From Komagataeibacter xylinus (GTDB lineage Bacteria > Pseudomonadota > Alphaproteobacteria > Acetobacterales > Acetobacteraceae), in the NCBI RefSeq assembly GCF_031081985.1, contig NZ_JARWSK010000004.1:248001-312000 (forward strand): 64,000 bases of DNA, written 5' to 3'. The notes beneath the pieces were generated by a model. The model searched no databases. It saw nothing but the letters and a program-made list of their open reading frames with translations, and was not told where the DNA came from. The position numbers were made by a program, and so were the translations under genes. Positions 49,276 to 58,066 of the stretch are shown here, piece after piece; within the stretch, counting starts at the first letter, position 1, and each line of letters opens with the position of its first letter.

Positions 49276-51646
49276 TTATACCAAACGTGCCGATGGTTTT
49301 GAACGTAAGGGAGAACATTACGGTCGAATTGCTCTGTTGGCCACCAATCGTGGTGTACTGCTTGAGATACATGACATCGAGCCCGAAGCAGTCATTCTGG
49401 TAGCCCGCATCGCCACCCACCGCCACGCTTTCCTTGCGCGACAGGCTGCGGCGCAGATAGGCGGCGATGTGCCAGTTATCCCAGTTGGAGGCGGCGCCAA
49501 GAGTCAGTTCGCTGACCGGCTTGTAGTAAATGGCCGGGGGCGTCGAGGCGTATGAGCGCTGGGCGTAATAGTAATACGGTGTCACCGGCTCGAACAGGTA
49601 GCCGCCCGTTACGCGGAAATGGCGGAACCCCGCGCTGCCCAGCGCATCGCCAAAATCCACCTTGCCCGCATAGGGGTCGAGCCGCATCTTGCCGTCAAAA
49701 TCGAAATACTGGTTGGGCACCATGTGCGTGCCCATCACCACATCCGACAGGTGATGGTTCAGCCCCGAATAGGGGATGCGGTTGTGGTCGATATGCTCCT
49801 GGAAGCTCTCGCCGATCAGCACGTCGATCTGGTGGCCGTTCCATGTCCAGTTATTGTGCAGCCCCACATTGGCGCGCAGGCCGCCATCAAGCCGGTCGGT
49901 GCCCGCGTAGCGGTTGATGGCGAACAGCGTGGAATCGGTGAACTCATAGGTCAGGCTGTCCTCGTTGGGGATGTTGCGCGAGGTGCTGTTGCCGGTGTTG
50001 GGGGCGGCGATGAACTGCACGATCGGCTCGAGGATCTGGGTGCCGGTATTGTGGTTGAAGCTGCGGAGGAAAGGCCAGTTCATTTTCAGCGCAACCGTGG
50101 GTTCCACCTGGCCTTGCACCTGCGTGCGCGCGGTGCGGCCGAAATTGGGCTGGGCGTTGAGGTCGGTCGCGCGATGGACGGCGGATTCGACATGCAGCGT
50201 CAGGTTCCAGATCTGCCCCAGCGAGTTATGGAAGGGGCGGTCCCAGTTGAGCGAGAGCTGGCCGCGCTGGTCGGATGTGCCATTCTGGCGATAGACATAG
50301 AAATCCGTCGTATCGAGCGCAAAACGGCCGCCCAGCGCATCGGGCTGGCCAAAATAGCTGTAGGTGTAGCGCGGAAGGACCCATGGCAGGTCCTTGTTGT
50401 TGATGATGCCCTGGTTCATGCCCTGATAGCCCTCGGCATCGATGCGCGAATACGAGCCCGTGCCAAAGCCTTCAAGGTAGAGGTTGGAATTGAGCGTGTC
50501 CTGACCATAACCACTGACACGGTAGTCACGCATGTAGTTGGGCGAACTGGCCCACTGGATATTGCCGCCCGCGCGCCAGGTCTTGTTGATGTTCACCTGC
50601 CCGCTGGCCGAGATATAGCCCTGTATGCCGTGGTTGTTCGAGCTGTCCACCGTATCGCCAAATGTATTGACGTATGTGCTGTCGTGGTGGGTGTCATAGG
50701 CGATGTTGCCATTGACGAAGAGGCGCGCGGCCTTGAAATACCGGCGGAAACTCATCATGAGTTCCGGCCCGGTGCGCGTGGCGAACAGCCCGGTTGCCGT
50801 CAGGTCCGAGAAGCGGTCGATCACCCAGTAATACGGGATGGTGACATAGGTGCCCAGGTAGCGGTCATGCGGGGTGAAGCCGGGGGTGAGGAACCCGCTC
50901 TGCCGCCGCACGGACGGGTCGGTCATGGAGAAGGCGGGCAGGTAGAAAACCGGCACGCCAAAGAAATCGAAGAACACATCGCGGAATTCCAGCCGCTTGT
51001 GCTGCAGGTCATGTGTCGCGTCAAAGGAGCGGAACTGCCAGAACGGCGCGCGCTCGGGGTGGCGGGCGCAGATCTCGCAGGCGGTATAGACCACGCGCGT
51101 GAGGTCATTGACCTTGCTGTTTGTGCGCCGCAGGCCGTTGGCGGCAAGGCGGGCGTTGTCATACATCTGGGCGTACATGCGCGTCATGATGCCATCGCGC
51201 ATGCCGTTGCTCAGCTCGGCATATTCGGTAAACAGCACGGTGCCGTCAGGCTCGACAAGGGCCACGTTGCCCCGCGCCGCGGCAACGCCGGTGTTGCGGT
51301 CGTATACGACCCTGTCGGCGCGCATGATCTGGTCATTCTGCCATAACTGCACGTTGCCGGTCCATGTGGCGATGCCGTTCTTGCTGTCATAGGCCACATG
51401 GTCGGCCTGGAAAGTCATCGGGTCGGTATTCGAGACCGTGCCGGTAAACGAGGCCGGGGCTTCAGGCTGGCTTTTGGGGGCATGGATGGGCATGGCGCGC
51501 ACCGGCGAGTCCGCCCGCGCATCCGTTGCTGACATGAGTCCGCCCAGCATGGTGGCCGCAAGCAGCAGCCCGCGCGAAAACCGCCGCATGGCGGCGGGGG
51601 GCCGTAGCAGTGACGGCGCGCGCGTGGAAGGGACGGGACGGGACAT
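49268..51646 (-). CDS. lptD: LPS-assembly protein LptD
   Basis: A 792-residue outer-membrane protein inserting LPS into the outer leaflet. The start at 51646 has AGAGGACGG upstream and overlaps the lptG stop (TAATG). A signal peptide ends near DARA (about residue 46), then an OstA-like N-terminal domain (FQADHVAYDSKNGIATWTGN), then a long beta-barrel rich in aromatic, alternating strands ending in ...LTFKTIGTFGING. Only two cysteines are obvious in the N-terminal part (CEICARH), so the disulfide pattern differs from E. coli LptD. Confidence 0.94.
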   Translation of the reverse strand: MSRPVPSTRAPSLLRPPAAMRRFSRGLLLAATMLGGLMSATDARADSPVRAMPIHAPKSQPEAPASFTGTVSNTDPMTFQADHVAYDSKNGIATWTGNVQLWQNDQIMRADRVVYDRNTGVAAARGNVALVEPDGTVLFTEYAELSNGMRDGIMTRMYAQMYDNARLAANGLRRTNSKVNDLTRVVYTACEICARHPERAPFWQFRSFDATHDLQHKRLEFRDVFFDFFGVPVFYLPAFSMTDPSVRRQSGFLTPGFTPHDRYLGTYVTIPYYWVIDRFSDLTATGLFATRTGPELMMSFRRYFKAARLFVNGNIAYDTHHDSTYVNTFGDTVDSSNNHGIQGYISASGQVNINKTWRAGGNIQWASSPNYMRDYRVSGYGQDTLNSNLYLEGFGTGSYSRIDAEGYQGMNQGIINNKDLPWVLPRYTYSYFGQPDALGGRFALDTTDFYVYRQNGTSDQRGQLSLNWDRPFHNSLGQIWNLTLHVESAVHRATDLNAQPNFGRTARTQVQGQVEPTVALKMNWPFLRSFNHNTGTQILEPIVQFIAAPNTGNSTSRNIPNEDSLTYEFTDSTLFAINRYAGTDRLDGGLRANVGLHNNWTWNGHQIDVLIGESFQEHIDHNRIPYSGLNHHLSDVVMGTHMVPNQYFDFDGKMRLDPYAGKVDFGDALGSAGFRHFRVTGGYLFEPVTPYYYYAQRSYASTPPAIYYKPVSELTLGAASNWDNWHIAAYLRRSLSRKESVAVGGDAGYQNDCFGLDVMYLKQYTTIGGQQSNSTVMFSLTFKTIGTFGING

Positions 51647-52761
51647 TAACCGTCCTCTAGATGAAGAAGTAGCGTGACTGCAAGACAAAGCCCGGCCACG
51701 GTGGGCGCCCATGCGGCCAGAAGCGGTGGCAGGGTGCCCGTTTCACCAAACTGCGCCGCGATCTTGGAGATGGCGAACAGCGCGAAACCGGCGGCCACGC
51801 CAAAGCTGATCATGCGCACCACGCCGCCGCGCCGCGCGGGCCGCATGGAAAAACCGGCGGCCACCAGCGCCATGGTGCCCGACAGCACCGGCAGCGTGAG
51901 CAGGGTCTGGAAATGCAGCCGGTGGCGGATGGTGGAAAAGCCCGAGCGCTTGAGCTGGCGTATAAAGCCCGGCAGCGCCCAGACCGACAGCGTATCGGGC
52001 GAGGCGAAGCTCTCCTCCACCCCGGCCAGGGTCAGGTCGGCGGGGAGCGTGATCTCGCCCATTGCCTCGGGCAGTTCGTCGGGGCGGAGCAGGCGGGCCG
52101 TGGTCAGGATCCACCGCCCCTTGCCCAGGTAGCCGTTCTCGGCCTCGATGCGGGTGATCAGGTCATCATCGGGCCCCATGCGGAAGACGGTGATCCCCCC
52201 CACATGCAGCATGCCGCCACTGAGCCTGACCCGGCGGGCATGGATGATGGCCGTGCCGTGGCTGACCAGCCCGTTATCGCTCTGGCGCAGCCACAGCGTG
52301 CCGCCGGTCATGTTGAGCGACTTGCCGTTATTGTCGCGCAGGTACTGCCGGTCGAGCACTTCCGCGCGGCGATACATGACGGAGGAAAGGGGCGATATGG
52401 CGGTCGTGGCCACCGTGCCGATCAGCACGGCGCAGATGACCGGACCCGCCAGGAACTGCCATGCCGAGATGCCCGCCGCCCGCGCCACCACCAGCTCCGA
52501 TGTGCGGGCAAGCCGCCAGAAGCAGATGATGCCGCCCAGCAGCACGCCAAAGGGCAGGATCTCGAGGCAGGCGAAGGGAATGTGCAGGAACGCGATCTCG
52601 CTGACCAGCGATGTCGGCACGTTGGGGCGCGTCGAGACCCGGCGCAGCAGGTCGATGAAGTCGAACATCGTGATCAGCCCGGTCAGGAAGGCGATCACGG
52701 CCAGCGTGGCATAGGTGAACTGCCGCGCGATGTAGAGCGAGAGCGTAAAGGCCATGTTCAT
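51646..52761 (-). CDS. lptG: LPS export ABC transporter permease LptG
   Basis: A 371-residue inner-membrane subunit with six helices (three N-terminal within 1-115, three C-terminal within 280-371) and a periplasmic beta-jellyroll between them that extracts and passes on LPS. MNMAFTLSLYIARQFTYATL and FIDLLRRVS match the family. ATGA overlap with lptF. Works with LptF and the LptB ATPase, which is not in the window. Confidence 0.94.
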   Translation of the reverse strand: MNMAFTLSLYIARQFTYATLAVIAFLTGLITMFDFIDLLRRVSTRPNVPTSLVSEIAFLHIPFACLEILPFGVLLGGIICFWRLARTSELVVARAAGISAWQFLAGPVICAVLIGTVATTAISPLSSVMYRRAEVLDRQYLRDNNGKSLNMTGGTLWLRQSDNGLVSHGTAIIHARRVRLSGGMLHVGGITVFRMGPDDDLITRIEAENGYLGKGRWILTTARLLRPDELPEAMGEITLPADLTLAGVEESFASPDTLSVWALPGFIRQLKRSGFSTIRHRLHFQTLLTLPVLSGTMALVAAGFSMRPARRGGVVRMISFGVAAGFALFAISKIAAQFGETGTLPPLLAAWAPTVAGLCLAVTLLLHLEDG

Positions 52762-53924
52762 GGGCGGGGCCTGCCCGCCGGGGCGGGCGTTTCACGCTCG
52801 GCGTGGATTTCGGGCCAGAACAGGATCGCCGCACAGATCAGGCCGGGGGTGAGTGTGCAGATCCACATCAGCGGCATGAGCTGCAGGTTGCGCGAGGCAA
52901 GGTTTTGCACCGCGAGCGTGAGCGCCTGCACGGCCACCACGCCCAGTATGGCCAGCACCGGGCGGATGATGCTGGCTTGGCGGGAATAATTGCCCCCCAT
53001 CGCGCCAAGCAGCCCGATCATGGCGAACGAGAAGGCGCAGAACGGCGTGCTGAGCCTGCGCCATGCCTCGATGACCATCTTGCTCTCATCTCGGCGCGAA
53101 TAGACGTGCATGTCCGGGTGCAGCAGCTGGGCTATGGGCAGTTCATTGGCGTCGGGCTGGCGGGTGTGGCTGCCGTGCGGGCTGGACAGGTCGATGGTGT
53201 TGCGCGCGAAGGTGAGCACGTTGAGCCGGCCGGTATGGGCATCGATTTCCTGCCGTGAGCCGTTGAACAGCACCACGCGCGGCTGGTCGCCCACGATCAC
53301 GAGGTTGCCTTCCTCGGCCAGGATGGTGGCCTCGGCACCCGGCGTGCGGTCATCTTCCACCATGATGCCATGCAGCGTGCCGTCCTTGTCGCGCGCGCGG
53401 ATATACACCGTCATGCTGTCCGATACCTGCGTGAACACCCCATCCTGGATCAGGAAGGCGGCCATGCGGTTGCGGATCTGGAACTCGTACTGCCTGAAGG
53501 CATGGTAAGAGACCGGCACCACCCATACGTTGAGCAGCAGGCACGCGCCCGTGGCAATGGCCGCGCACATCAGCCCCGGCCGTGCCATCATGAACGGCGA
53601 GAGGCCGGCCGCCTGCATCACGGTCAGTTCGCGGTCGGTGCCGAAGCGCTGGTAGATGAACTGCACCACGACAAAGGTGGTGATGGGCAGGATCACCGCC
53701 ACGAAGGACGGGATGAGCAGGCTGGTCAGTTCAATGAACACGCGCAGCGACAGCCCGCGCCCCACCACCAGCGAGACGAAATGCAGCGACTGGGTCAGCC
53801 AGATCAGTGTTGCCAGCGCGCCCGTGCTCGCTGCCAGCGCCAGCAGGAGCTGGCGCAGCATGTAACGATCCAGAATCGACAGGCGCGGCGCAAGGCGGTC
53901 GGGACCAGGGCGGAGGGCGGGCAT
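52758..53924 (-). CDS. lptF: LPS export ABC transporter permease LptF
   Basis: A 388-residue partner of LptG, with the same six-helix plus jellyroll plan (SILDRYMLRQLLLALAAST at the N-terminus, RLSTPFCAFSFAMIGLLGA in the C-terminal helices). First gene of the lptF-lptG-lptD-surA-rsmA run; the promoter should lie in the 100 bp between it and the flavoprotein gene upstream, unless that gene is co-transcribed. Confidence 0.94.
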   Translation of the reverse strand: MPALRPGPDRLAPRLSILDRYMLRQLLLALAASTGALATLIWLTQSLHFVSLVVGRGLSLRVFIELTSLLIPSFVAVILPITTFVVVQFIYQRFGTDRELTVMQAAGLSPFMMARPGLMCAAIATGACLLLNVWVVPVSYHAFRQYEFQIRNRMAAFLIQDGVFTQVSDSMTVYIRARDKDGTLHGIMVEDDRTPGAEATILAEEGNLVIVGDQPRVVLFNGSRQEIDAHTGRLNVLTFARNTIDLSSPHGSHTRQPDANELPIAQLLHPDMHVYSRRDESKMVIEAWRRLSTPFCAFSFAMIGLLGAMGGNYSRQASIIRPVLAILGVVAVQALTLAVQNLASRNLQLMPLMWICTLTPGLICAAILFWPEIHAERETPAPAGRPRP

Positions 53925-54024
53925 GCCCCTGTCTACCCCTGTTCCCGCCGGGGCAAAAGGGGTGAACCCCGCCCGGATGAGGGGGTGGTACAGTCTGTTA
54001 CGCGCGACAAGGCAGGGCGTGGGC

Positions 54025-55482
54025 TCATGCGCCCGGTTGCGCGGGTGGCAGGACCTTGCCGGGGTTCATGAGGTTTTTGGGGTCGAGGGCGGCCTTGATG
54101 TGGCGCATGGCCGCAAGCTCCGCGCCGCCGCGCCAGGCGGGCATCATGTAGGGCTTGAGCTGCCCCACTCCATGCTCGGCCGAGAAGGAGCCATCAAGAT
54201 CCTTCACGATATCGGCCACCGTATCCATGATGTCATGGCTGCAGGCGAGGAAGGCGGCGGGGTCCATGCCCTCGGGCTGGACAAGGTTGAAGTGGATGTT
54301 GCCATCGCCCATGTGGCCAAAGGGAGCGGGGCGGATGCCCGGTATCAGCGCCTCGCACGCCGCTGTTGCGCGGCGGATCAGTTCCGGTACGTGCGTGACC
54401 GGTACCGACACGTCGTTCTTCACGCTCGCGCCTGCGCGGCGCTGGGCCTCGGCGTGTTCCTCGCGCAGCTTCCACAGCCCCGCGCGCTGGCCCTCGCTCT
54501 CGGCAATCACGGCATCGGTGATGATGCCTTCCTCAAGGGCCTCGCCCAGCACTTCCTCGGTGTATTCGCGCAGGTCGGCATCGGGGCGGGGGGTGGCGAG
54601 TTCAACCAGCACATAGGCGGGCGCGCGCTCGCCAAGCGGCACGGTGGTGCCCGCGATCAGGCTGGTCACGAGGTCCATGCCGGTGCCGGACATGAACTCG
54701 AACGCCTGCACCAGGGCCGGGTCGCGCGCGCGCAGCAGGCCAAGCAGCTTCAGCGCCGCATCGGCGTCATCCACCGCGCACAGTGCGGCCTCGATGGCGC
54801 GGGGCTGCGGATGGAGCTGGATGATGGCGGTGGTGATGATGCCCAGCGTGCCTTCCGAGCCGATGAGCAACTGGCGCAGCGCGTAGCCGGTATTGTCCTT
54901 GCGCAGGCGGCGCAGGCCATGGAACACGCTGCCATCGGGCATGACCGCCTCGACGCCCAGCGTGAGTTCACGCGCATTGCCATAGCGCAGCGTGTTGTTG
55001 CCGCCTGCATTGGTGGCCAGCACGCCGCCCATCTGGGCCGACCCTTCCGATGAGATGGAAAGCGGCAGCATGAAGCCTGCCTCGCGGGCTGCGTCCTGTG
55101 CTGCCTTCAGCGTAACACCTGCCTCGACCTCCATGGTCAGGTCGGCGGGGTCGATGGCGCGCACGCGGTTCATGCGCGACAGGCAGATCACCACCTCGCG
55201 CCCGCTCCCGTCGGGCGTTGCGCCGCCGACCATGCTGGTATTGCCGCCCTGGGGCACCATGGGCACGTCATGCTCGTTGCACAGGCGCACGATGGCGGCG
55301 AGTTCCGCCGTATTGGCGGGGCGCAGCACGGCCAGCGCGCGGCCATGGTACAGGTCGCGCCAGTCAGTGCAGAAACTGGCGGTGTCCGTCGCATCCACCA
55401 GCACGCCAACCGGGCCGAGCAGATCGGTAAAGCGCGCGATCAGGTCAGGGCGCGCAGGCGCGGGCGAGGGGGATACGGTCAT
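54025..55482 (-). CDS. FAD-binding oxidase, GlcD/D-lactate/D-2-hydroxyglutarate dehydrogenase family
   Basis: A 485-residue flavoprotein oxidising a D-2-hydroxyacid. The start at 55482 overlaps the stop of the upstream gene (ATGA). The FAD-binding PCMH domain (about 45-220) has VPMVPQGGNTSMVGGATPDG and GGVLATNAGGNNTLRYGN. The C-terminal domain carries the metal and substrate histidines in PFGHMGDGNIHFN and the ending HGVGQLKPYMM. The substrate (D-lactate, glycolate or D-2-hydroxyglutarate) cannot be decided. No iron-sulfur partner (GlcF) is adjacent. Confidence 0.9.
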   Translation of the reverse strand: MTVSPSPAPARPDLIARFTDLLGPVGVLVDATDTASFCTDWRDLYHGRALAVLRPANTAELAAIVRLCNEHDVPMVPQGGNTSMVGGATPDGSGREVVICLSRMNRVRAIDPADLTMEVEAGVTLKAAQDAAREAGFMLPLSISSEGSAQMGGVLATNAGGNNTLRYGNARELTLGVEAVMPDGSVFHGLRRLRKDNTGYALRQLLIGSEGTLGIITTAIIQLHPQPRAIEAALCAVDDADAALKLLGLLRARDPALVQAFEFMSGTGMDLVTSLIAGTTVPLGERAPAYVLVELATPRPDADLREYTEEVLGEALEEGIITDAVIAESEGQRAGLWKLREEHAEAQRRAGASVKNDVSVPVTHVPELIRRATAACEALIPGIRPAPFGHMGDGNIHFNLVQPEGMDPAAFLACSHDIMDTVADIVKDLDGSFSAEHGVGQLKPYMMPAWRGGAELAAMRHIKAALDPKNLMNPGKVLPPAQPGA

Positions 55483-56132
55483 GACAGCATGTGTCCTGTA
55501 TGGGAGGGGAAGGAGGAGGGCACGAGCCATGCCTGCCCATGGTGGCGCACCGGCGGGTAGGTGGCGCTGGCCTGCGCCGGGCTGGGCTGGGCCAGCAGGT
55601 GAAAGGCCTCGGTCAGCGCGAAGCCGGTCAGCGCGCCCACCGCGGCGGCCACGATCAGGCCCGATGAGCGGCGGGCAGGCGGCCGGGCGGTGTTCTGCGC
55701 GGCGGACAGGGCGGCCTGCGTCTCGGCGCGGGCCTGCTGGGTCTGGCGCAACTCTGCGGTCAGCGCATCGTTGCGGGCAAGGGAGGCGCGCAGTTCAACC
55801 CGCGTGTCGCGCAGCGTCGCATCGAGCGTGCGGATGCTTTCCGCCATCTCGGCAATGCGGGCGTGCGACTCCTCGATTTCTTTCTTGGCGGCAGCACTCG
55901 CCTTGGTGGCGCGCGGGGCGCGGGGCTTGGGGGCTGCCTTGGGCGGCGGGTTGGGCGCGATGGCGGTGAACAGGTTCTTGAGCGCGCCGCCCGTGACCTG
56001 ATTCTTGCCCGCGCGCGCGCGGATGGCCGCCAGCGCTGTTTCCGACTGGCCAGCGTTTTCATCCAGCACAAGGGCGAGAATATCCGAAAGGATTCTCAGC
56101 TCCCTGGGGTCGATTGTCTGTGTATCGCTCAT
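55479..56132 (-). CDS. Coiled-coil membrane protein of unknown function
   Basis: A 217-residue protein. N-terminal helical segment (RELRILSDILALVLDENAGQ), a basic proline/alanine linker (about 62-85), a coiled coil (about 85-145, EEIEESHARIAEMAESIR-like), then RRSSG and one membrane helix (about 153-173) followed by a short, presumably periplasmic, C-terminus. I recognise no family. It precedes the flavoprotein gene with a 4-bp overlap, so the two are coupled, though a functional link is not evident. Confidence 0.72.
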   Translation of the reverse strand: MSDTQTIDPRELRILSDILALVLDENAGQSETALAAIRARAGKNQVTGGALKNLFTAIAPNPPPKAAPKPRAPRATKASAAAKKEIEESHARIAEMAESIRTLDATLRDTRVELRASLARNDALTAELRQTQQARAETQAALSAAQNTARPPARRSSGLIVAAAVGALTGFALTEAFHLLAQPSPAQASATYPPVRHHGQAWLVPSSFPSHTGHMLS

Positions 56133-56170
56133 GTCAGCTGCACCAGGGTCGGATCATGCGGTTGAAGTCA

Positions 56171-57148
56171 TTACGAACGCGGACAGGCCGCACGGGTCAG
56201 CCGGTCGCGGATGGCCCGCCCCAGCGCATGCCGGGGCACGGGCTGCACGGCAATCCCGACCAGCCCCCGGCGCTGCCCCTCCATATCAAGAAACCGCAGC
56301 CCCGCGAAGAGGCGCGCTGCTGCTTCGTGCAAATCACCGCTTTCGCTCAGGTTCCACACAAGCGGGCTTCCCGCAAGCGGCGCGCCAAAGGCCAGCAGCG
56401 CCTCATCCGCGCCCACGCTGGTGGCGTCAAGCCGCACGGGCAGGCCGGGCGCGTAATGCGATGAAAGCTGGCCGGGGGCGGAAGGGCGGGTGTCATTGCT
56501 GGCGGCGTCTGGCAGGGCCACGGGCATGCCGCAGGCTTCCTCCAGCGCTTCAAGCGTGATGCCGCCGGGGCGCAGCAGCACGGGCACGGGGCCTGTGAGG
56601 TCGATGATCGTGCTCTCCACCCCCACGGGGCAGGGGCCGCAATCGAGCACCGCGTCAATCCGGCCCGCAAGCCCCGCCATGACATGCTGCGCATCTGACG
56701 GGCTGACCCTGCCCGAAGGATTGGCCGAAGGCGCCACGACGGGACAGCCGCATGCTTCCAGCAATGCCAGCGTGGTAGCGCCTGCGGGCACCCGCACGGC
56801 GGCAGTGCTTAACCCCGCCGTGGCGATGGATGAAATGCCGCAGCCGGGTGCCTGGGGCAGCACCATGGTCAGCGGGCCGGGCCAGAACCGCGCGGCCAGT
56901 ACGCGGGCCAGTTCCGTTGCCGCGACCTGCGCGAAGGCGGCCTGCGCGCTGGCGAAGTGGCTGATGAGCGGGTTGCGCCCCGGCCTGCCCTTGGCAGCAT
57001 AGATGGCGGCCACGGCCCGGTCATTGCCCGCATCCGCGCCGAGGCCATAGACCGTCTCGGTGCCAAAGGCCACAAGCCCGCCTGCGCGCAGGATAGCACT
57101 TGCGGTCTCGATCCCGGCGGGGGTGTCAGGGAGCAGGCGGGTTTGCAT
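56171..57148 (-). CDS. L-threonylcarbamoyladenylate synthase (Sua5 type)
   Basis: A 325-residue Sua5-type enzyme, the first step of the universal t6A modification in ANN-decoding tRNAs. The YrdC domain (about 10-200) includes GGLVAFGTETVYGLGADA, AIYAAKGRPGRNPLISH, PAGATTLALLEACGCPVVAPSAN and GVESTIIDL. The C-terminal Sua5 domain is linked by SAPGQLSSHYAP. The start is set at 57148, 11 bp after cysQ; an upstream extension to 57292 overlaps cysQ without conserved sequence. Confidence 0.94.
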   Translation of the reverse strand: MQTRLLPDTPAGIETASAILRAGGLVAFGTETVYGLGADAGNDRAVAAIYAAKGRPGRNPLISHFASAQAAFAQVAATELARVLAARFWPGPLTMVLPQAPGCGISSIATAGLSTAAVRVPAGATTLALLEACGCPVVAPSANPSGRVSPSDAQHVMAGLAGRIDAVLDCGPCPVGVESTIIDLTGPVPVLLRPGGITLEALEEACGMPVALPDAASNDTRPSAPGQLSSHYAPGLPVRLDATSVGADEALLAFGAPLAGSPLVWNLSESGDLHEAAARLFAGLRFLDMEGQRRGLVGIAVQPVPRHALGRAIRDRLTRAACPRS

Positions 57149-57159
57149 ACGGGCCGGAC

Positions 57160-57945
57160 CTACCGCGCCCCACGGCACACGAAGTGCGGGTTGCGCCATT
57201 CCGGCTTGCCATAGGCCAGTGGCCTGCCATCGGAGGTGAGGATGGCGCCACCGGCGGCCTCGACCACGGCCTGCGGGGCGGCGGTGTCCCACTCCATGGT
57301 GGTGCCGAGGCGGGGGTAGAGATCGGCCAGCCCTTCCGCCACGCGGATGAACTTGGCCGCCGAGCCGATATTGCCCAGATGGGCAACGGGGTGGCCGCCC
57401 AGGAATTCCTTCAGCCGCGGGTCATCGGCATAATGGCGCGAGGCCAGCACGGTCAGCCCCTCAGCCGGGGGCTTGCGGACATGGATGGCCTGCTCGCCCT
57501 GCGCATCAATGCGGAAGGCCCCGCGCCCGGCACCCGCGCCATAAAGCTGGTGGTAGGCGGGCAGGGCCACGGCGCCGAGCACCGGGCGGTTGTGGCGGAC
57601 CAGGCCGATATTGACGGTAAAATCATCGCGGCCGGCAGCAAATTCCCGCGTGCCATCAAGCGGGTCAACCAGCCAGAACTCGCTGCCGGGATCAATGCGG
57701 ATGCCCGCGGCCATTTCCTCCTCCGCCACGACGGGAATGGCAGGCGCATGGGCGCGCAGGCCCTTGAGGATATGCGCTTCCGCCGCGTGGTCGGCCTCGG
57801 TTACGGGGGAACTGTCGGTCTTGACCTTGGTGGAGAAGCCGCGCGCGCGGATGGCGCGGATCAGCTCGGCTGCTTCATCGGCAAGGCGCAGGGCCAGATC
57901 CAGAAGGAATCTGTCCTCATAAGCTGGCATGGATGGCGTATTCAT
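57160..57945 (-). CDS. cysQ: 3'(2'),5'-bisphosphate nucleotidase CysQ
   Basis: A 261-residue inositol-monophosphatase-family enzyme removing 3'-phosphate from PAP, the by-product of sulfate assimilation. Metal sites: VVAEEE (Glu of motif 1), DPLDGTREF (motif A) and WDTAAPQAV (motif B). The TREF sequence after DPLDG is typical of CysQ versus IMPase. Divergent from pepA, with a 121-bp shared gap; followed by the Sua5-type gene. Confidence 0.93.
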   Translation of the reverse strand: MNTPSMPAYEDRFLLDLALRLADEAAELIRAIRARGFSTKVKTDSSPVTEADHAAEAHILKGLRAHAPAIPVVAEEEMAAGIRIDPGSEFWLVDPLDGTREFAAGRDDFTVNIGLVRHNRPVLGAVALPAYHQLYGAGAGRGAFRIDAQGEQAIHVRKPPAEGLTVLASRHYADDPRLKEFLGGHPVAHLGNIGSAAKFIRVAEGLADLYPRLGTTMEWDTAAPQAVVEAAGGAILTSDGRPLAYGKPEWRNPHFVCRGAR

Positions 57946-58066
57946 GCTGTTCGCATTAGCTTACTCGTGCCGCGCCGTCATGCCTTTATCGGCCCTGATG
58001 GCGCCCGGCGGCGAAAAACCGGTCCTTTCGCGCCGTTCATCCACCATTTAACCAAAGCGGAGCTCC